A stretch of DNA of 64,000 nt. It comes from Conus ventricosus (taxonomy: Eukaryota > Mollusca > Gastropoda > Neogastropoda > Conidae). Both the position numbers and the translations under genes were made by a program. Location: positions 20,001 to 84,000 of the forward strand of contig JAFLJL010014268.1 in assembly GCA_018398815.1 (NCBI GenBank), written 5' to 3'. Position 1 is the stretch's first letter. Each line of letters begins with the position of its first letter. Under the pieces are notes generated by a model. The model ran no database searches, was not told where the DNA came from, and saw only the letters and a list, made by a program, of their open reading frames with translations. Of the stretch, positions 13,861 to 25,260 are shown piece after piece.

Positions 13861-14406
13861 TCAGTTTTTGCTTAATCCTGTGTTTTTCTGGTCGTTTTCA
13901 ATAACATCATTTTCACGCAAACATTCTTCAAATGAGTCTCTGTCTTTCATGTGAAATAACACTACAGTCTTTAACTGTTCTCTAAAGTCTTTTAAAACTG
14001 AGTTATATTTTTGGCATAAAATCCACACACTTATCCTAGCATGCCTTCCGCTGAAAGCTAGTTTTGACAAAGTGTTTCTCTTTTTAACTATGTCTCTTTC
14101 TGCCGAACAGTCATCTATAATAAATAGTGTTTGCGTTCCTTCAAACAGTCTATAAAACTGTTCTAAACACTCACTCAGTTTATTGCTAGGATCAACTAAA
14201 TATATGTCATCATCTGTCCATATAAACCTTCTATCATGATATGCTTTGTTCCATTTAAGCGTTGGACAGAAAACCACAATATGATTAAAATTATAGCGAT
14301 AAACTGTTTGTAATAGGTCTAGGACAAATATTGTTTTTCCACAACCAGTCTGCCCACAAATCAATGAGCAATGAGGAGTTTTTGTCATAAAGTTTAACTG
14401 CTCCAT
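13861..14406 (-). CDS. Polinton genome-packaging ATPase (FtsK/HerA type)
   Basis: An intact frame of 181 residues. Walker A is GQTGCGKT (residues 18-25) and Walker B is LFIIDD (about 94-99). SGRHARISVW and ILCQKYNSVL follow, in the place of the sensor region, as in the A32-like packaging ATPases of Polintons and related double jelly-roll viruses. In that family the enzyme drives genome entry into the preformed capsid. The length is at the short end for the family. The start follows TTATAAAACT about 5 bp upstream and leaves few residues before Walker A, as is typical. It is the leftmost gene, about 90 bp inside the terminal hairpin, and is transcribed towards the end of the element. Codon use is AT-rich like the other Polinton genes. 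No defect is visible. Confidence 0.9.
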   Translation of the reverse strand: MEQLNFMTKTPHCSLICGQTGCGKTIFVLDLLQTVYRYNFNHIVVFCPTLKWNKAYHDRRFIWTDDDIYLVDPSNKLSECLEQFYRLFEGTQTLFIIDDCSAERDIVKKRNTLSKLAFSGRHARISVWILCQKYNSVLKDFREQLKTVVLFHMKDRDSFEECLRENDVIENDQKNTGLSKN

Positions 14407-14513
14407 AGTTTTATAACAGAACTTAATCTAATCGGTTATTGTTTTTATCATGCCCTCTGTTAAAAACTTGTTCAGTATAATAAATCCTATAAGGTCTAAA
14501 TGTGTAAGATTAA

Positions 14514-15236
14514 TCAATTCAGTGCTGTAAGATTGTTTCTATTTAGACTAATATTGATTTTGTTGCTTGTTGTTATGACCTTAATATCCTCGCCATTGTG
14601 AAGAATGACAACAGTAACTTTAAGACTGTCAACGTCTAAGTTTTGCCAGCTAATTAGAATTCCTTTAAAAAGGACGTCACTGACGCCACAACCCCATCCC
14701 TCTTTACATCTTTTAAGACAGAAATTTCAAATATTATTGTGAACGCGTCCCCTAATTTCATTTGCGGCATGAACTGTAATTTTTGTAGAAGCATCTTTTA
14801 AAACCGTTTTCTTCTGTGGAGGATGTACTGTTTTTTCCCATACGGCTTTTATTTCAATCTCTTTCCGACTATTGTCATCTGGCATAAGACTTACATGTAA
14901 AGGGCCAGAGTTGAATGCTTTTCTGAAACTTTTTTGGCGGCCAAAAAATGTAAATGGGCTTATGAATTCAAATTTTATTTCCCATTCTAAATATGGTTCT
15001 AAATGCCATTTAAGGTCAGGTTTTCGAACTATTTTATATTCATACTCGCCAACATTATTTGCTTCTAGATTGCGCAGTTGTTCTAGTTTAGGAAACTTTT
15101 TGCTGTCGCCAACCTCTTTGCGTTTATAATCACCATCTTTAGTGTACTCAAAACCATACAAAGCGCCTATCTCACCGTTCTGTTCAAAGTCTGCTACGTC
15201 TGCAAGGTCTTTTAATTCTAAAGTTATACACCTCAC
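14514..15236 (-). pseudogene. unknown Polinton protein interrupted by one in-frame stop
   Basis: A frame of 169 residues (14,727-15,236) begins MRCITLELKDLADV and contains KWHLEPYLEWEIKFEF. It ends at a TGA at 14,727-14,729. The same frame then stays open for 71 more codons, with FKGILISWQNLDVDSL and then TVVILHNGEDIKVITT, down to 14,514. The downstream part has no Met and looks like beta-rich coding sequence, so the two parts are probably one protein of about 240 residues with a nonsense change or consensus error. Upstream of the Met the same frame is open to about 15,295, so the true start may be earlier. I do not recognise the family. Position between the ATPase and the candidate minor capsid gene, all on the minus strand, suggests a structural role, but that is inference. 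Confidence 0.6.
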
Positions 15237-15295
15237 AGGCGCTAATGTAACTCCGGTTCTTCTGGCCCACGCGACATTATTTTTTAGTAAACGTA

Positions 15296-15897
15296 TTATT
15301 TTATTTCCAAAACAATGTGCAGGTTATCACATTTCACGAGTTTCCCTGTTTTGTCTGCAATTTTTATATTAAATGATCTAACCCTCCCACAAACTAATCT
15401 TTTAAACTGTAAATTAGGGAATTGTATAATTTCATAATCGCAATATGCAGCTTTCCCTGATGGAAGAGCTCTTAAAACAGTTGAGGGCCTTCCGTCATAT
15501 AAGTTTTCATCAGTGCTCAGCTCATCCAAATGAACATAGAGTAATGAATGTAATGCAAGATCGAGCGGACTTTCCCCCTCATAAGTAGTTTTGGCTGGTG
15601 TAACTCTAAATCTATAATTGTTAGCTGTAAAGCCTAACATTTTAGCTAGCTCTTTATCAAAATAGTAACCTACTTCTTCTTCAGGCTTGAATGTTAACAT
15701 TGTTTTTAGATTTGCATTGTTAAGTTTGAGAGTAATGTCGAAGTTACTCATTGCTTCTTTTAGTGAGCAAAACCCGTAATAACCATCAGGTATTGTTAAC
15801 TCGCTAACTTTGGCCCCTGTTTGTTAATTTTTTGAATCTTATTATTCTTCTTCGATTCACTTATATTAAAACCATACAACTTTGTAAAATATTTCAT
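15296..15897 (-). pseudogene. candidate Polinton minor capsid (penton-like) protein, one frameshift
   Basis: The intact part (15,296-15,751) is 151 residues and shows MLGFTANNYRF, then LALHSLLYVHLDEL, then FNIKIADKTGKLV, ending NLHIVLEIK. This order (a LLYV(H/Y) strand, a loop with VLRALP, then IxIxDxxGK and a terminal beta strand) is what I know from the predicted single jelly-roll minor capsid proteins of Mavericks. The same frame extends upstream of the Met (LTIPDGYYGFCSLKEA) to 15,826. A second frame starting at ATG 15,897 (MKYFTKLYGF) joins it with one frameshift near 15,805, so the real gene probably starts at 15,897. It faces the divergent plus-strand gene at 16,004 across a 106-bp AT-rich spacer. 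The family assignment is moderate. Confidence 0.55.
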
Positions 15898-16003
15898 GAA
15901 GCGCAACCATTTTGGCTCCGCAATTGTTATCAATAGCATGTTCTAAAAACGAAGGACGGTCTTGGGTTGTTATTGTTACAAACATTTTTTAAACGAAATA
16001 AAA

Positions 16004-17200
16004 ATGAGTGCATTCAAATATACTGGTGCAAAATATTCTGTTGGGCCGCACTACAATCTTAAAAATATAGCAACTGATACTCTTGACATTGCTGTGACCC
16101 AGACTGCCTCTTTCATAAAAGGTGAGTACTCCTTTGAAGGCTATCTTAACCCCCTATTGAAAACGACCACATCAAGAAAGCGTGGTTTAGTCATCCGATG
16201 CAGTTTTATCGAACCAGTTAAACTTTGCTGTGTTTTGCGCATCAAGGGGTGTGGAGTGTGTATGCTGATCATTTAAATCACCATGACCCTTTTGGGTTTG
16301 AGGTCAGTGTACAGATTTCTTTTTCTATTACCCCTTTTAGACGTATTTTGATGAATTGCAAGCCCCATTGCCAAATGACAAACCGTTTAATCCACCCCAG
16401 CAACATAATAGACATGAAGGCTTTTAAAAGGATCTGTAACGAATTCAATATTAACATCAGGACAGGCTTTAGACAAAAGTTGGATCATAATCATGGCCTA
16501 GGCGACCTTTATTTTCGGGGCACGCACAGAAAGTATAACTAGGACTGGCATCCTCCTTTCAAATCTTTCTTTTTTGGCCAACTGTTGAGCCCGGGTCCCT
16601 ACAGCAAGAGCATAAAACAGCATGGACAACATTTATTTAGACACTTCTAAGGGCCTAACTAGGGCGGGAATAAAACGATAAACGACTCTATTCGTATTAC
16701 GTTTGGTGTTGCTAGGTCGCAAGCACGGGCAGATCAAGCATAAATGATCCTTCTATGGCTTGACGCGCAAAAAACAATACTTAGCAAATTTAGAGGACGC
16801 CATTAATTCTACATTTGATTTACCTTCAAGTATTTAAAAGTACCAAAATGTTTTACAATACGCAAGATCGAAAGTAGACTTTGCTGTTGGCACTGGTTTA
16901 TACATGTGCCTTTGACCTCGACCCCAAGGTAGGAATAATAATAAACTATAATAATGAAATTCTTATAGCAGGCAATGAACGAAGGTTGGGAAAATGACAT
17001 TAAATTCTGGGCCGGGTAATATTCAAGCAGTAAAAACACCCAAGAATTAAGTATCCAATTCCGAGTCCAACCCCAAAGTCATTAAAGACTCGCAAAGCTC
17101 GCAGACTCTGTTCGCGATGACCATGAATATGAAAAGACAGCGTTGTTCTTGGATTAACTGGCCTAGGATTACTTGGTCTTTATCTTACTAAAAATTAACC
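16004..17200 (+). pseudogene. unknown Polinton protein, frameshifted
   Basis: The first frame runs from ATG 16,004 (MSAFKYTGAKYSV, then ASFIKGEYSFEGYLNPLL) to about 16,230. It then shifts into a frame with DPFGFEVSVQ and MKAFKRICNEFNINIRTGFR up to 16,542. A further piece near 16,622 reads MDNIYLDTSKGLTRAGIKR, and an AVGTGLYMCL piece lies near 16,880. I recognise this as a conserved protein that recurs in invertebrate Mavericks, without known function. At least four frame changes separate the pieces. An earlier Met at 15,962 is in frame, but MSAF is the better start because AAAATG follows an A-rich leader. No catalytic motif is visible. Confidence 0.6.
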
Positions 17201-17339
17201 CAACTATTAAGAGAACTTATGTCCATAAGTGCTCGGCCATAAAGCCACTACTTTGCTTGCAGTAGACAAAGCCAGCTAACAATACCCCTAATATTCCTGG
17301 TAAAGAGTCTATGCTTTCCCAGCAAATTTTTTTTTAATA

Positions 17340-18370
17340 AACTTGCAAGATGATCAAGCTGTTTTTTTACCATGATTTATCAGGCGGTGATGGAGGCGAT
17401 GGCGGCGGGGGCACTGAACTTTGACCACCGCTCCCCTGTAATGCCATCCCCAGTGTACTTATTGCAAACCCTAGGTTGTTATAACGCTTACTAATGTGAT
17501 CCTTGCTCTCTAAACAGTGTTCGTATTGTTTGCTGTGTTTTGTCTTCATATAAATTTTTCGGATAGTTTCTCTTATTCTATTCACTTGGTTCTTTAATTG
17601 GTCTCGGTTAGTAGTCAGCACTTCTAGTCTTGCTGATCTTTCTTGTTCAAGATCTTTTAGTCTTTGGGCTATTTTTCTTTAATCTCACGCCCCACGATGC
17701 GGTCGTCAGTCTCAGCGAGTTTTTTTTTCTCTTTTTATATGCTCATCTAGTTCACCTAGTTTTGCTAAATTGTTTGTTAATTCGCCTCTGATGCTTCTCA
17801 AAGCACGATCAAGGGGCCGCTATTTCTCGCATGGGTTTGCGGTGAGTCGTTTTTATAGTCTTTAATGCTGTTTCTTCTGAAAAACTGGTTTCTGCTTCTA
17901 TTACATTTATTAATTCACCTGCTGATTGATTTAATTCTTTAATTCCATGTTTTGCATTTGGTTATCTGTGGGAGTTCTTTTCAGTTGTGTTTTTAAGGTT
18001 TAGCAACTGCATCCCTATTTATTTTGGTCTAGCAATGCCAAGGCGATTTGTACGCTTTGCAGGGAGTCTATTTCTAATTGAACCCCCGGCTTAAAAACTT
18101 TGATGGGTCTTTTTTTGTTGTAAGCTGAACAAGTTCTCCCTTTATCGTTTTTCACAAACAAATGGTCATTTTTTAATTCAAATCATTAGGGTCTATAAAT
18201 TTTGGGAGGTTCTTGACCTAACTTTGGTACAATGATTTGGCCTTACTTTCTGTTAATTACGCCGCAATGAGAGCGCTGAGCGATGCTGTGTCAAAGGAAA
18301 CATTTCACTCATGTCGTCTCCCGGGTCAAAAACATCATAATCTTCTTCAGCTTCAATTCTGCCATGTTTT
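17340..18370 (-). pseudogene. Polinton coiled-coil protein, frameshifted
   Basis: The C-terminal frame (17,367-17,621) reads NRDQLKNQVNRIRETIRKIY, then LGFAISTLGMALQGSGG, and ends in a proline-rich tail. Upstream minus-strand pieces contain Glu/Lys/Asn-rich helical sequence (NAKHGIKELNQSAGELINVI near 17,930) and an acidic start (EAEEDYDVFDPGDDMSEM near 18,310-18,360). Together they suggest a single protein of about 330 residues with an acidic N-terminus, long coiled coils and a short hydrophobic C-terminal stretch. Several frameshifts separate the pieces. I know no function. It is divergent from the major capsid gene with only about 31 bp between start codons. Confidence 0.5.
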
Positions 18371-18401
18371 AAATAATTAACTTTTTATTTTGTTTATAAA
18401 A
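18371..18401. promoter_or_regulatory. short AT-rich spacer between divergent Polinton genes
   Basis: The start region of the minus-strand coiled-coil gene and the ATG of the major capsid gene (18,402) are separated by about 31 bp of almost pure A/T, with TTTATAAA just before the plus-strand ATG and TTAAATAATTAA near the other side. This may serve both genes, which would mean very short leaders. The call rests on sequence only. Confidence 0.4.
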
Positions 18402-19651
18402 ATGCCGCAAGCACATGGCTCGATTTTTGACCCGTATAGAAAGCTGAAAGAACCCTTGGCGTGAAAGGAAATAAGCGGATATTACTGTTCCAAATAAACC
18501 ATCTACTATTGATGCGGATCAAATTCTTACTGTCAAATTTCCAGACCCAGGAGCGGATGAAGTGATTGTGCCAGGCTCTGCACGTCTTACTTTCAAAATA
18601 GAACTCGCTTTAACAACAGCCAAACAGGACAGTTGTACAGAATCTGGGGCGGGCAATCGTTAAGAAAATTTCTATAAAACTTGAGGGGCAAGAAATATTT
18701 CTTTTACACAATGCAGACATATTTTTAACCTATTTGATCTATGGCTAACCGGGAATGAAAGGGTGATCTTGGTTTCAAGGAATCGAAAATGAAGAAGCGC
18801 TCAAAAAATGATAGGTGCCGCAATATTAAAGACGGCAAAAGTATGTAGCTGTAAATTTTGGTACAGAAATCGCTTTTCCATTCCCTTAGATTTTGAGTTG
18901 TTAAAAGCGCATGCACCATACTTTTAAGGTGCATTAAAAGACAGATTGTCATATGAACTAACTTTTACGAATACAAAGTGTTATCAAAAACATCAGACAC
19001 CGAAGCAAAGTACAGCATTTCTGACATTCGTTAGGTTTGACGTTGTTAGCAAAACCCCAAATTAGCAGGGGTGATTGAGAGTCAATATCAGTCAAAATTG
19101 CAATATATTACGAAAGAGTGATTCATCATGCAACATATCCAGAAGCAGGGCAGAACTTAAAGGAATTTAGTTTTAGCGTCTATCAATTCGCTTAAAGGTA
19201 TTTTTTTTGCTGTGTGAAGATGAAGAACGTTCAAAAGAGCAAGTGAAAAGTTTTTTAATCCTAAAATAACGAAAGTGCCCAAAGTTTCAATTGACGGTAG
19301 TCCTAACCAAATCTACGCTAGCGGGCTTAGACCTTATCTCATTTTGACGAAATAAGAAAATTGTTTGGGGTGGGAGGGGTAGAAATCCAAAAAGAGACTA
19401 GTGTCTAAAGATTTACATCTTCACAATGTTAGGCTTGATGATTATTTAACAACAAAATACGGTTTATGGATTGACCTAAGGTCAACAGAGGATAATCAGT
19501 TATATGGAAGGGGAGAAAAGTGAGAGACGTAATAAACATTCAAATTGATAAAGAAGAAGAAGCCGATAAACCGCTTAATGTACATTTGTTTTTATTATAT
19601 GATGCGCAGCTGAATATTGGGGATAGCAGATTACAATATGTACTATACTAA
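18402..19651 (+). pseudogene. Polinton major capsid protein (double jelly-roll), frameshifted
   Basis: Starts at ATG 18,402 (MPQAHGSIFDPYRKLKEPL) and ends at TAA 19,649-19,651. Different frames give pieces matching the family in order: a stretch with VPGSARLTFKIELALTTAKQ (about 18,565-18,625), SIKLEGQEIF (about 18,672-18,700), ADIFLTY (about 18,715), LDFELLKAHAP (about 18,890) and DRLSYELTFTNT (about 18,940). In Mavericks this protein forms the capsid shell as trimers with two jelly-roll domains. The total span of about 416 codons is somewhat short for the family, and pieces appear to be missing as well as shifted. No frame longer than about 70 codons survives, so as printed it cannot make a capsid protein. 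The identification rests on the order of conserved pieces. Confidence 0.72.
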
Positions 19652-19676
19652 ATTATTTTTCATTTTATAAAAAAGC

Positions 19677-20266
19677 ATGTCTGTTCAGGTTTATCCAAAT
19701 GTGCCTACAGCACCGGAGATGCCAAGAGAAGAGATAGTAGAAAACCCTAGCATAAAAACCTTCAGATTAACAAACATTACACAAATGCAAACAAAAACTA
19801 GAGCAGGACCTTTCAAAATACAGCAAAACCAAACGAAGGTATTCTGCTGCCTTTAATGCTGTTACATATGTTAATACTGGAACATCGACTATAAGCGCTC
19901 TATCAGCAGGAAACGAGTGTTGGTCTCTTAGCAACGGGCATAGGTGCGCCCGCAGCTTTACCTCTAGGCGGTTTGTCTTTAGCTCTCGGCCTGTGTTCAT
20001 TAGCTGTAGGTGCTGCTAGCAAAAAAATAAAAACTAAACTCCAAAAGCACACAGCTATGGTTCAACTAATAACAGCTAAACTTAGTTCGTTCAAACTGAC
20101 AATAAATAAAGCACTAGTTGACTCAAACATCACGGATGAAGAATTTAATCGTTTACAGGCCGATTTTGATGACTACAAAAGACAAAAGTTTGATCTTCAA
20201 AGAAAGGCGGGGACAAGTTTTTCTCAACAGCCAGACCCCGAGCAGAAAAAAAGGAATGCTTAAAAA
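19677..20266 (+). pseudogene. small Polinton membrane protein with Gly/Ala-rich hydrophobic hairpin, frameshifted
   Basis: ATG 19,677 begins MSVQVYPNVPTAPEMPREEI. After frame changes near 19,850 and 19,920, a clean frame continues to 20,263. It has a hydrophobic Gly/Ala/Leu stretch (LPLGGLSLALGLCSLAVGAA) followed by a basic helical region (KKIKTKLQKHTAMVQLITAK) and a heptad-like tail (DEEFNRLQADFDDYKRQKFD). The layout of a short N-terminal arm, a membrane segment and then an amphipathic helix is common to a Maverick gene that usually sits next to the capsid genes. Its role is unknown, and a virion membrane or membrane-lytic part is possible. It begins 25 bp after the major capsid stop, on the same strand. 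Confidence 0.55.
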
Positions 20267-20433
20267 AGTAAACGAAACATTAAACTCTGTTCTAAACAGC
20301 TCACATTAACAACACTAAAAGGTGTTTATACTTTAGTTTATGAGTCCAAGCACAAAAAGACCGTGATATTGATTCTGATTAAGTATTTTTTTTTAATTTA
20401 AATAAATATTTTGAGTTAGAAAAGAGACTCAAC

Positions 20434-23400
20434 ATGGCTAAGATATATGAAGGACAAGACGAATTTTTTGAAGCAATGCAAGAAAATTTATCAAGAGCAC
20501 TGAATGATATTGATTTAGAAGTCATTGATCCAGCAAGCGTACGGGCAAGTGTTGCTCATGCTATTTCTCAAGTTCCAGGTAAACTAACAATAGACCCCCC
20601 AGTTAAAGTAATGTTAGCTGTTTTAATCGACTATGTAACAATAAATGAAGAAAACCTAGAAGTCTGGGTCTCGACTAAACAACAGACTATTCTTTCTCAT
20701 ATGACTTAACACCCGGTTGGGCAGACGAACTGCTTACACAGTTTGATGTGGCCGCTGAAGAAGCCAAAATGAGAGGCTCTGGTTGGTCAGAGGGCGAAGT
20801 CTTAGAGATTAGATTAAAACAGGCTAAGTATGCGCCGATTGTTGGTAAGGCTTACATTCCACTACCTCCAGCATTAGTTGCAAAAAAAGCAGTTTTTTAA
20901 ACATAAAGAATACGGGACAACAAATGTTTCATGTGGTGTGTTCTCGAAAGGCTGCATCACGCCCGCAAAAACGCAGGAGAGTATCTAACTATCGCCTACA
21001 TCAATGATCTTAACTTTAGTAGAATACCCTTTTCCCTGTTAGCGTAGCCCAAAATTTGATCAGTTTGAGAACAAAACAAACCAATAACTTTTTATATCAC
21101 ACATGGGAGGAAAACAAATCTACACCCCATCAGAGTGTCCAAGAACAGTCAAATAGGTGATCCAGACAAAAATCATGTTGACTTACTACTAATGTTTTCA
21201 CCAGCGGGGTGCCGCATTACACATTGATATGCACAATGAGTAGATTATTGGCCCATACTTAAAAAATTTGGGGCATAAACAAGAATTCTGTAGAAAATTT
21301 TTTAACAAGAATCCCATCCGTTCCAGCCGCGTTTGGGACATAAGAACATTGTATCGGCCCAGTTGACTGTAATACAGAACTAATTAGCCCCACCCGGATC
21401 AAAATTTTGTTTTAAGAACTGGAAAAAACTGCAAACAAGTCCATACATTGTTTAGCAGACTTCGAATCGCTTATTGTTCCTTATGAAGGCCCAACCCCCA
21501 GAGACTTCCTAAACAGCCCATAGTGAGTAATCATCGATTTGTTCATTTGCCTTCATTATTGTTAGGTCGGATGGAGCTCATTCAAAGCCAGAATTAATAG
21601 GGCCTAATGCTGCAGAATACTTCTTAGAACGCTTTGCAGCAAGTGCGTAATGATTGTTCTATAATCTGAATTTTTTCTAAAATCATGATGGCGCCAGAAG
21701 ACCAACAACAGTATGCCTCAGCCACTCACTGTTGGATTTGTGGTTTGGGGCCTCTTATCAGACGCAGCGAATCCAACAGTAAGAGACCATGATCACATTA
21801 GCGGAAGTTCAGAGGAGCTGCGCACAACAAATGCAATCTTCAACTAAAGTTTGAACCAAAGACATGGAAGCTGCCCATCTTCTTCATAACTTGCGAGGTT
21901 ACGACTTCATTTTTTATTGCAAGCAGTAACCAACGCCTTCAGGGTGTCATGCAATTGCACAGTCATCAGAAAAGTACATGTGTTTCACTTAAATAACATG
22001 TCTTTTTATGACTCTATGCAGCACTGATGGGTTCATTAGAGTCGCTGGCTATGTCCTTAAAGTCCTGCCCAATAACGGAAGAAAATTTTGACCCCAAATC
22101 TCGTTTTGAAAGGGCGTTTAAACCCCTTTTGAGTACAATGAACAGTTGGGAAGGTTTGACGAAGATACACTTCCGCCTAAGGCGCGTTCTTTTCTAGTCT
22201 TAGAGGAAAGGACATCAGTGATTCAGATTACCAGCATGCTCAAGATGCGTGGCAAAAGTTAGAGTGTAAAACGATGGGAGACTATCATGACTCCTACTTA
22301 ATGGCTGATACATGTTTGTTGGCGGATATTTTTGAAAATTATAGAAAGACCTGCATGAAACATTATAGCCTGGATCCCGCGCATTACATTTCTGCGCCCG
22401 GGATGAGTTGGGACGCTTTCTTAAAGTTTACTGGAGTACAGATTGATTTATTGTCAGATTTACCAATGATTCAGATGATTGAAAACGGATTGCGTGGGGG
22501 AATTAGTATGGCGTCGCATCATTACTGTAAAGCAAACAACAAATACTTGGACGACTATGATCCAAGTAAAAGGTCTAACTATCTCATGTATTTAGATGCA
22601 AACAATCTGTATGGATGGGCAATGGCGCAATCGCTTCCATTACGCAACTTTAAAATGTACACAGAAGACAATCCGAAAAATATTCAAAGAGCATTAAAGT
22701 GGTTGAACAGTTTGGCGCCTGATCAACAGCGTGGATACATTCTAGAAGTTGACTTAGAATATCCTCATGAACTCCATGACCTGCATAATGACTATCCATT
22801 AGCAGCAGAAAGTCTAGAGACGAATCCGAGAGAGCCGCCTAAACTTGTGCCCAATCTACGGGGCAAAAAAAATTATGTCTGTCATTACAGGCTTCTACAA
22901 TTTTATTTAAGACATGGTTTGAAGTTGACAGCAGTTCATCGCATAATTGCTTTCGATCAAGAACAGTTCATGAAACCATACATCATGAAGAACACTGATC
23001 TCAGAACTAAATCCACAGATGCTTCAGAAAAAGACTTTTTCAAGTTGATGAACAACAGCTGTTTTGGAAAGACTATGGAGAATCCGCATAAGCGTAAAGA
23101 TGTCAGATTGGTCACCAAAGAGAACGAAGCAATTAAGCTAACTTTAAAACCTAATTATCAGGACTTTAAAAGATTTCATGACCAGCTTTTTGGTATATAA
23201 TGATGAAAAAAAAAGAAAGTCAAATTAGACAAACCTGTATTTATTGGGTTTACTGTTTTAGAATTATCAAAGCTTTTGATGTTAGAGTTTCTTTATGACT
23301 ACTTTAAGCCCTCGTATCCTGAGTCCAGAGTACTTTACACAGATACAGACAGTTTTGTTATAGATATTCCTACTGAAGACATCTATAAAGACATGGAATT

Positions 23401-23760
23401 AGAAGTGGCTAAAGGACATGCGGGATGGTATGATACATCTGATTATCCTAAAGATTCGCCTTTGCATTCAATTACTAATTAAAAAGGGTTTTTAGGAAAG
23501 ATGAAGGATGAATTTTTCTGGAAAGGTGTCAAGGATTTTGGGGGGTTTAAGATCGAAAATGTACATATTTCGGCCGGAGAAAATCATTAAGAAAAAAAAA
23601 AGGGAATTATCCCGCAGCTTTGTCCCGGGTCAAACATATCCCCAAGGAAAAACTACAAAGAAGCATTTTTTGGGGCAAAAAGGGACTTTTCATCATGACA
23701 ACTTTAAAACTACGATCAAATCTAAAATGGATAAACACAACATTTGTAAAAAAGAATAAA
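20434..23760 (+). pseudogene. Polinton protein-primed family B DNA polymerase, frameshifted
   Basis: This gene would replicate the element. The N-terminal frame starts at ATG 20,434 (MAKIYEGQDEFFEAM). A frame change near 20,700 leads to GKAYIPLPPALVAKKAVF, and an extra T in the T-run at 20,893-20,898 gives a false stop. Exonuclease motifs follow: DFES at 21,458-21,469 and HNLRGYD at 21,885-21,905, with a CWIC/RDHDH zinc-finger-like segment between. The region 22,274-23,200 is an intact 308-codon frame with motif A (YLDANNLYGWAM, about 22,586) and motif B (LMNNSCFGKTMEN, about 23,046). After one more shift, motif C is YTDTDSF (about 23,336). LRSKMY near 23,550 is a usual C-terminal motif. The catalytic residues I can see are intact; the gene is broken only by shifts, most of them in 20,700-22,270. 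Confidence 0.92.
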
Positions 23761-24209
23761 TTAGATAGGGGGCAAACAAAAAACCTTTGTTTGTTAAATC
23801 CAATTTTTTCATATCCCAATGGGAAACGGGAGGACCGCATAAAACGGGGGGTTTTATATTTTTCATCAACTTTTATTATAAAATCAATAAATTCCTTAAA
23901 TTCCAATTCATTTAAATCTTTTCTCATTTTTGCTTAAACGGGGTTCGAATTTTTTTTTATTATTTAAAGGGAAAATTTTTTTCCCCAAATTTTGGGGGGG
24001 GTTTGAGTTTTTTTTTAGGGCCGTTTCGGGGATGATTTAGCTTTCCCTTTGGGATTAACCCCCAAAAAAATTTTTTCCCTTTAAAAGGCATTACACCCCC
24101 ATAAAATGATTCCCTTTATCATTTTCAAGGTCTTTTCCCTTTTAACCATTCTTGTTTCGTTCTGCACTTCCTTCTGAGCTTCCTTTTTAAAAAACTCAAA
24201 TATTTTTAA

Positions 24210-25260
24210 GAAAATTTAAATTTAAAAAAGGGGAAAACTGTGTCGGGGGGGAATTTTTCTGCAGTTTTTCTTTCACAAAAGATCTTTGGGGGCGGGTTGT
24301 TTTGTTGTGTCAGTTTCTGTAAATAATACAGGGGCGGTTCTTTTTTACAATTCTTTTTATTTCGTACGGGCCAACACCCAAACGGGATTTTTTGCCCTGA
24401 TGGGGAGTGCCCCCTTCTGCCCCCCCCCGGTAAATAAAGGTACCTTACTTTAAAACCCAAAAATGGTAATATTTTTGCCGGATAAAGGCTCCCCTTAAAC
24501 AACATTTATTGTTTTTTTTTTTTGATTGTTTTTACGGGTTTTTAAGGGTTTTTAAAATTTCTTCATTATTCTTGCGCGAAAAAAACTGGGGGCAGTCTTC
24601 TAACCCATTTGTGTGCGAAATTGTCAATAAGCTCTCTTGTTTACGGGGTGGGAAAAAAGCCCTTTTCAGCTAACTTTTTTGTTAAGTTTTCAACAAAAGC
24701 CTGTGATCGTGCCTCCTGGAATGCCTTTTTTGATGGAAACTCTTTTTTTTTCAACAATAATTGATTCATTTGGGCCTTTAAATTTTTTTCCCTTCATCGA
24801 CTTGAATCATGGGGAGGAAAATTTTAAAAGGGGCCTCGTTGGTAAATCAGTTGTTTTGGCAACAGCAACCCCCAAAGCACTCTTTTGTTTTAAAGGGGTT
24901 CCGCATCTTTGAAACTTTGAAGCTATTCAAGGACTTAAGTGCTTATTTAAAAATTTTTTTCGTCAAATTTCCTATCAGGGGGTTAAATATAGAAGATCCA
25001 TTTGAGGGGTGTCTTTCCCGGTATTGTATTCACAAAGTGCGGCCCTCTGTTTTTGTTTGGGGGCAGGTAAAAAAATTTGCCAAATCGCTTGTTTTGATAA
25101 CCATTTTTTTGTGTTTGTTCACTGGAAATCCTGCCCCTTTTGGGTTGCTTTTGTATTGCTGTGAAAACCCTTCCAATATCCTTTTGGGGGAATAAAAGAT
25201 TTTGTTCATTTTTTTTTTCGCCCAAATTTTGGCAACCAAATACAGGGGGGTCCCTACCAA
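24210..25260 (-). pseudogene. Polinton retroviral-type integrase, heavily smeared
   Basis: Minus-strand pieces in family order: KKMNKIFYSPK (about 25,200), RISSEQTQKNG (about 25,120), PHFVNTIPGKTPLKW (about 25,020, where the first catalytic strand is expected), then TNEAPFKIF and IQVDEGKKFKGP (about 24,790-24,830), then KKGIPGG (about 24,720). The C-terminal end has KKEPPLYYL (about 24,330) and KFPPDTVFPF (about 24,225), which I recognise from the end of Maverick integrases. In the family this enzyme joins the element to target DNA and gives a 6-bp duplication. The DDE residues cannot all be assigned because the region is smeared, with neighbouring bases copied over real ones. It is convergent with the polymerase. 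Confidence 0.72.

Noticed and set aside
23607..23937. Frames of about 105 codons on both strands after polymerase motif C
   Set aside because: They overlap the end of the polymerase and the smeared patch. Only the plus-strand LRSKMY piece fits the family.
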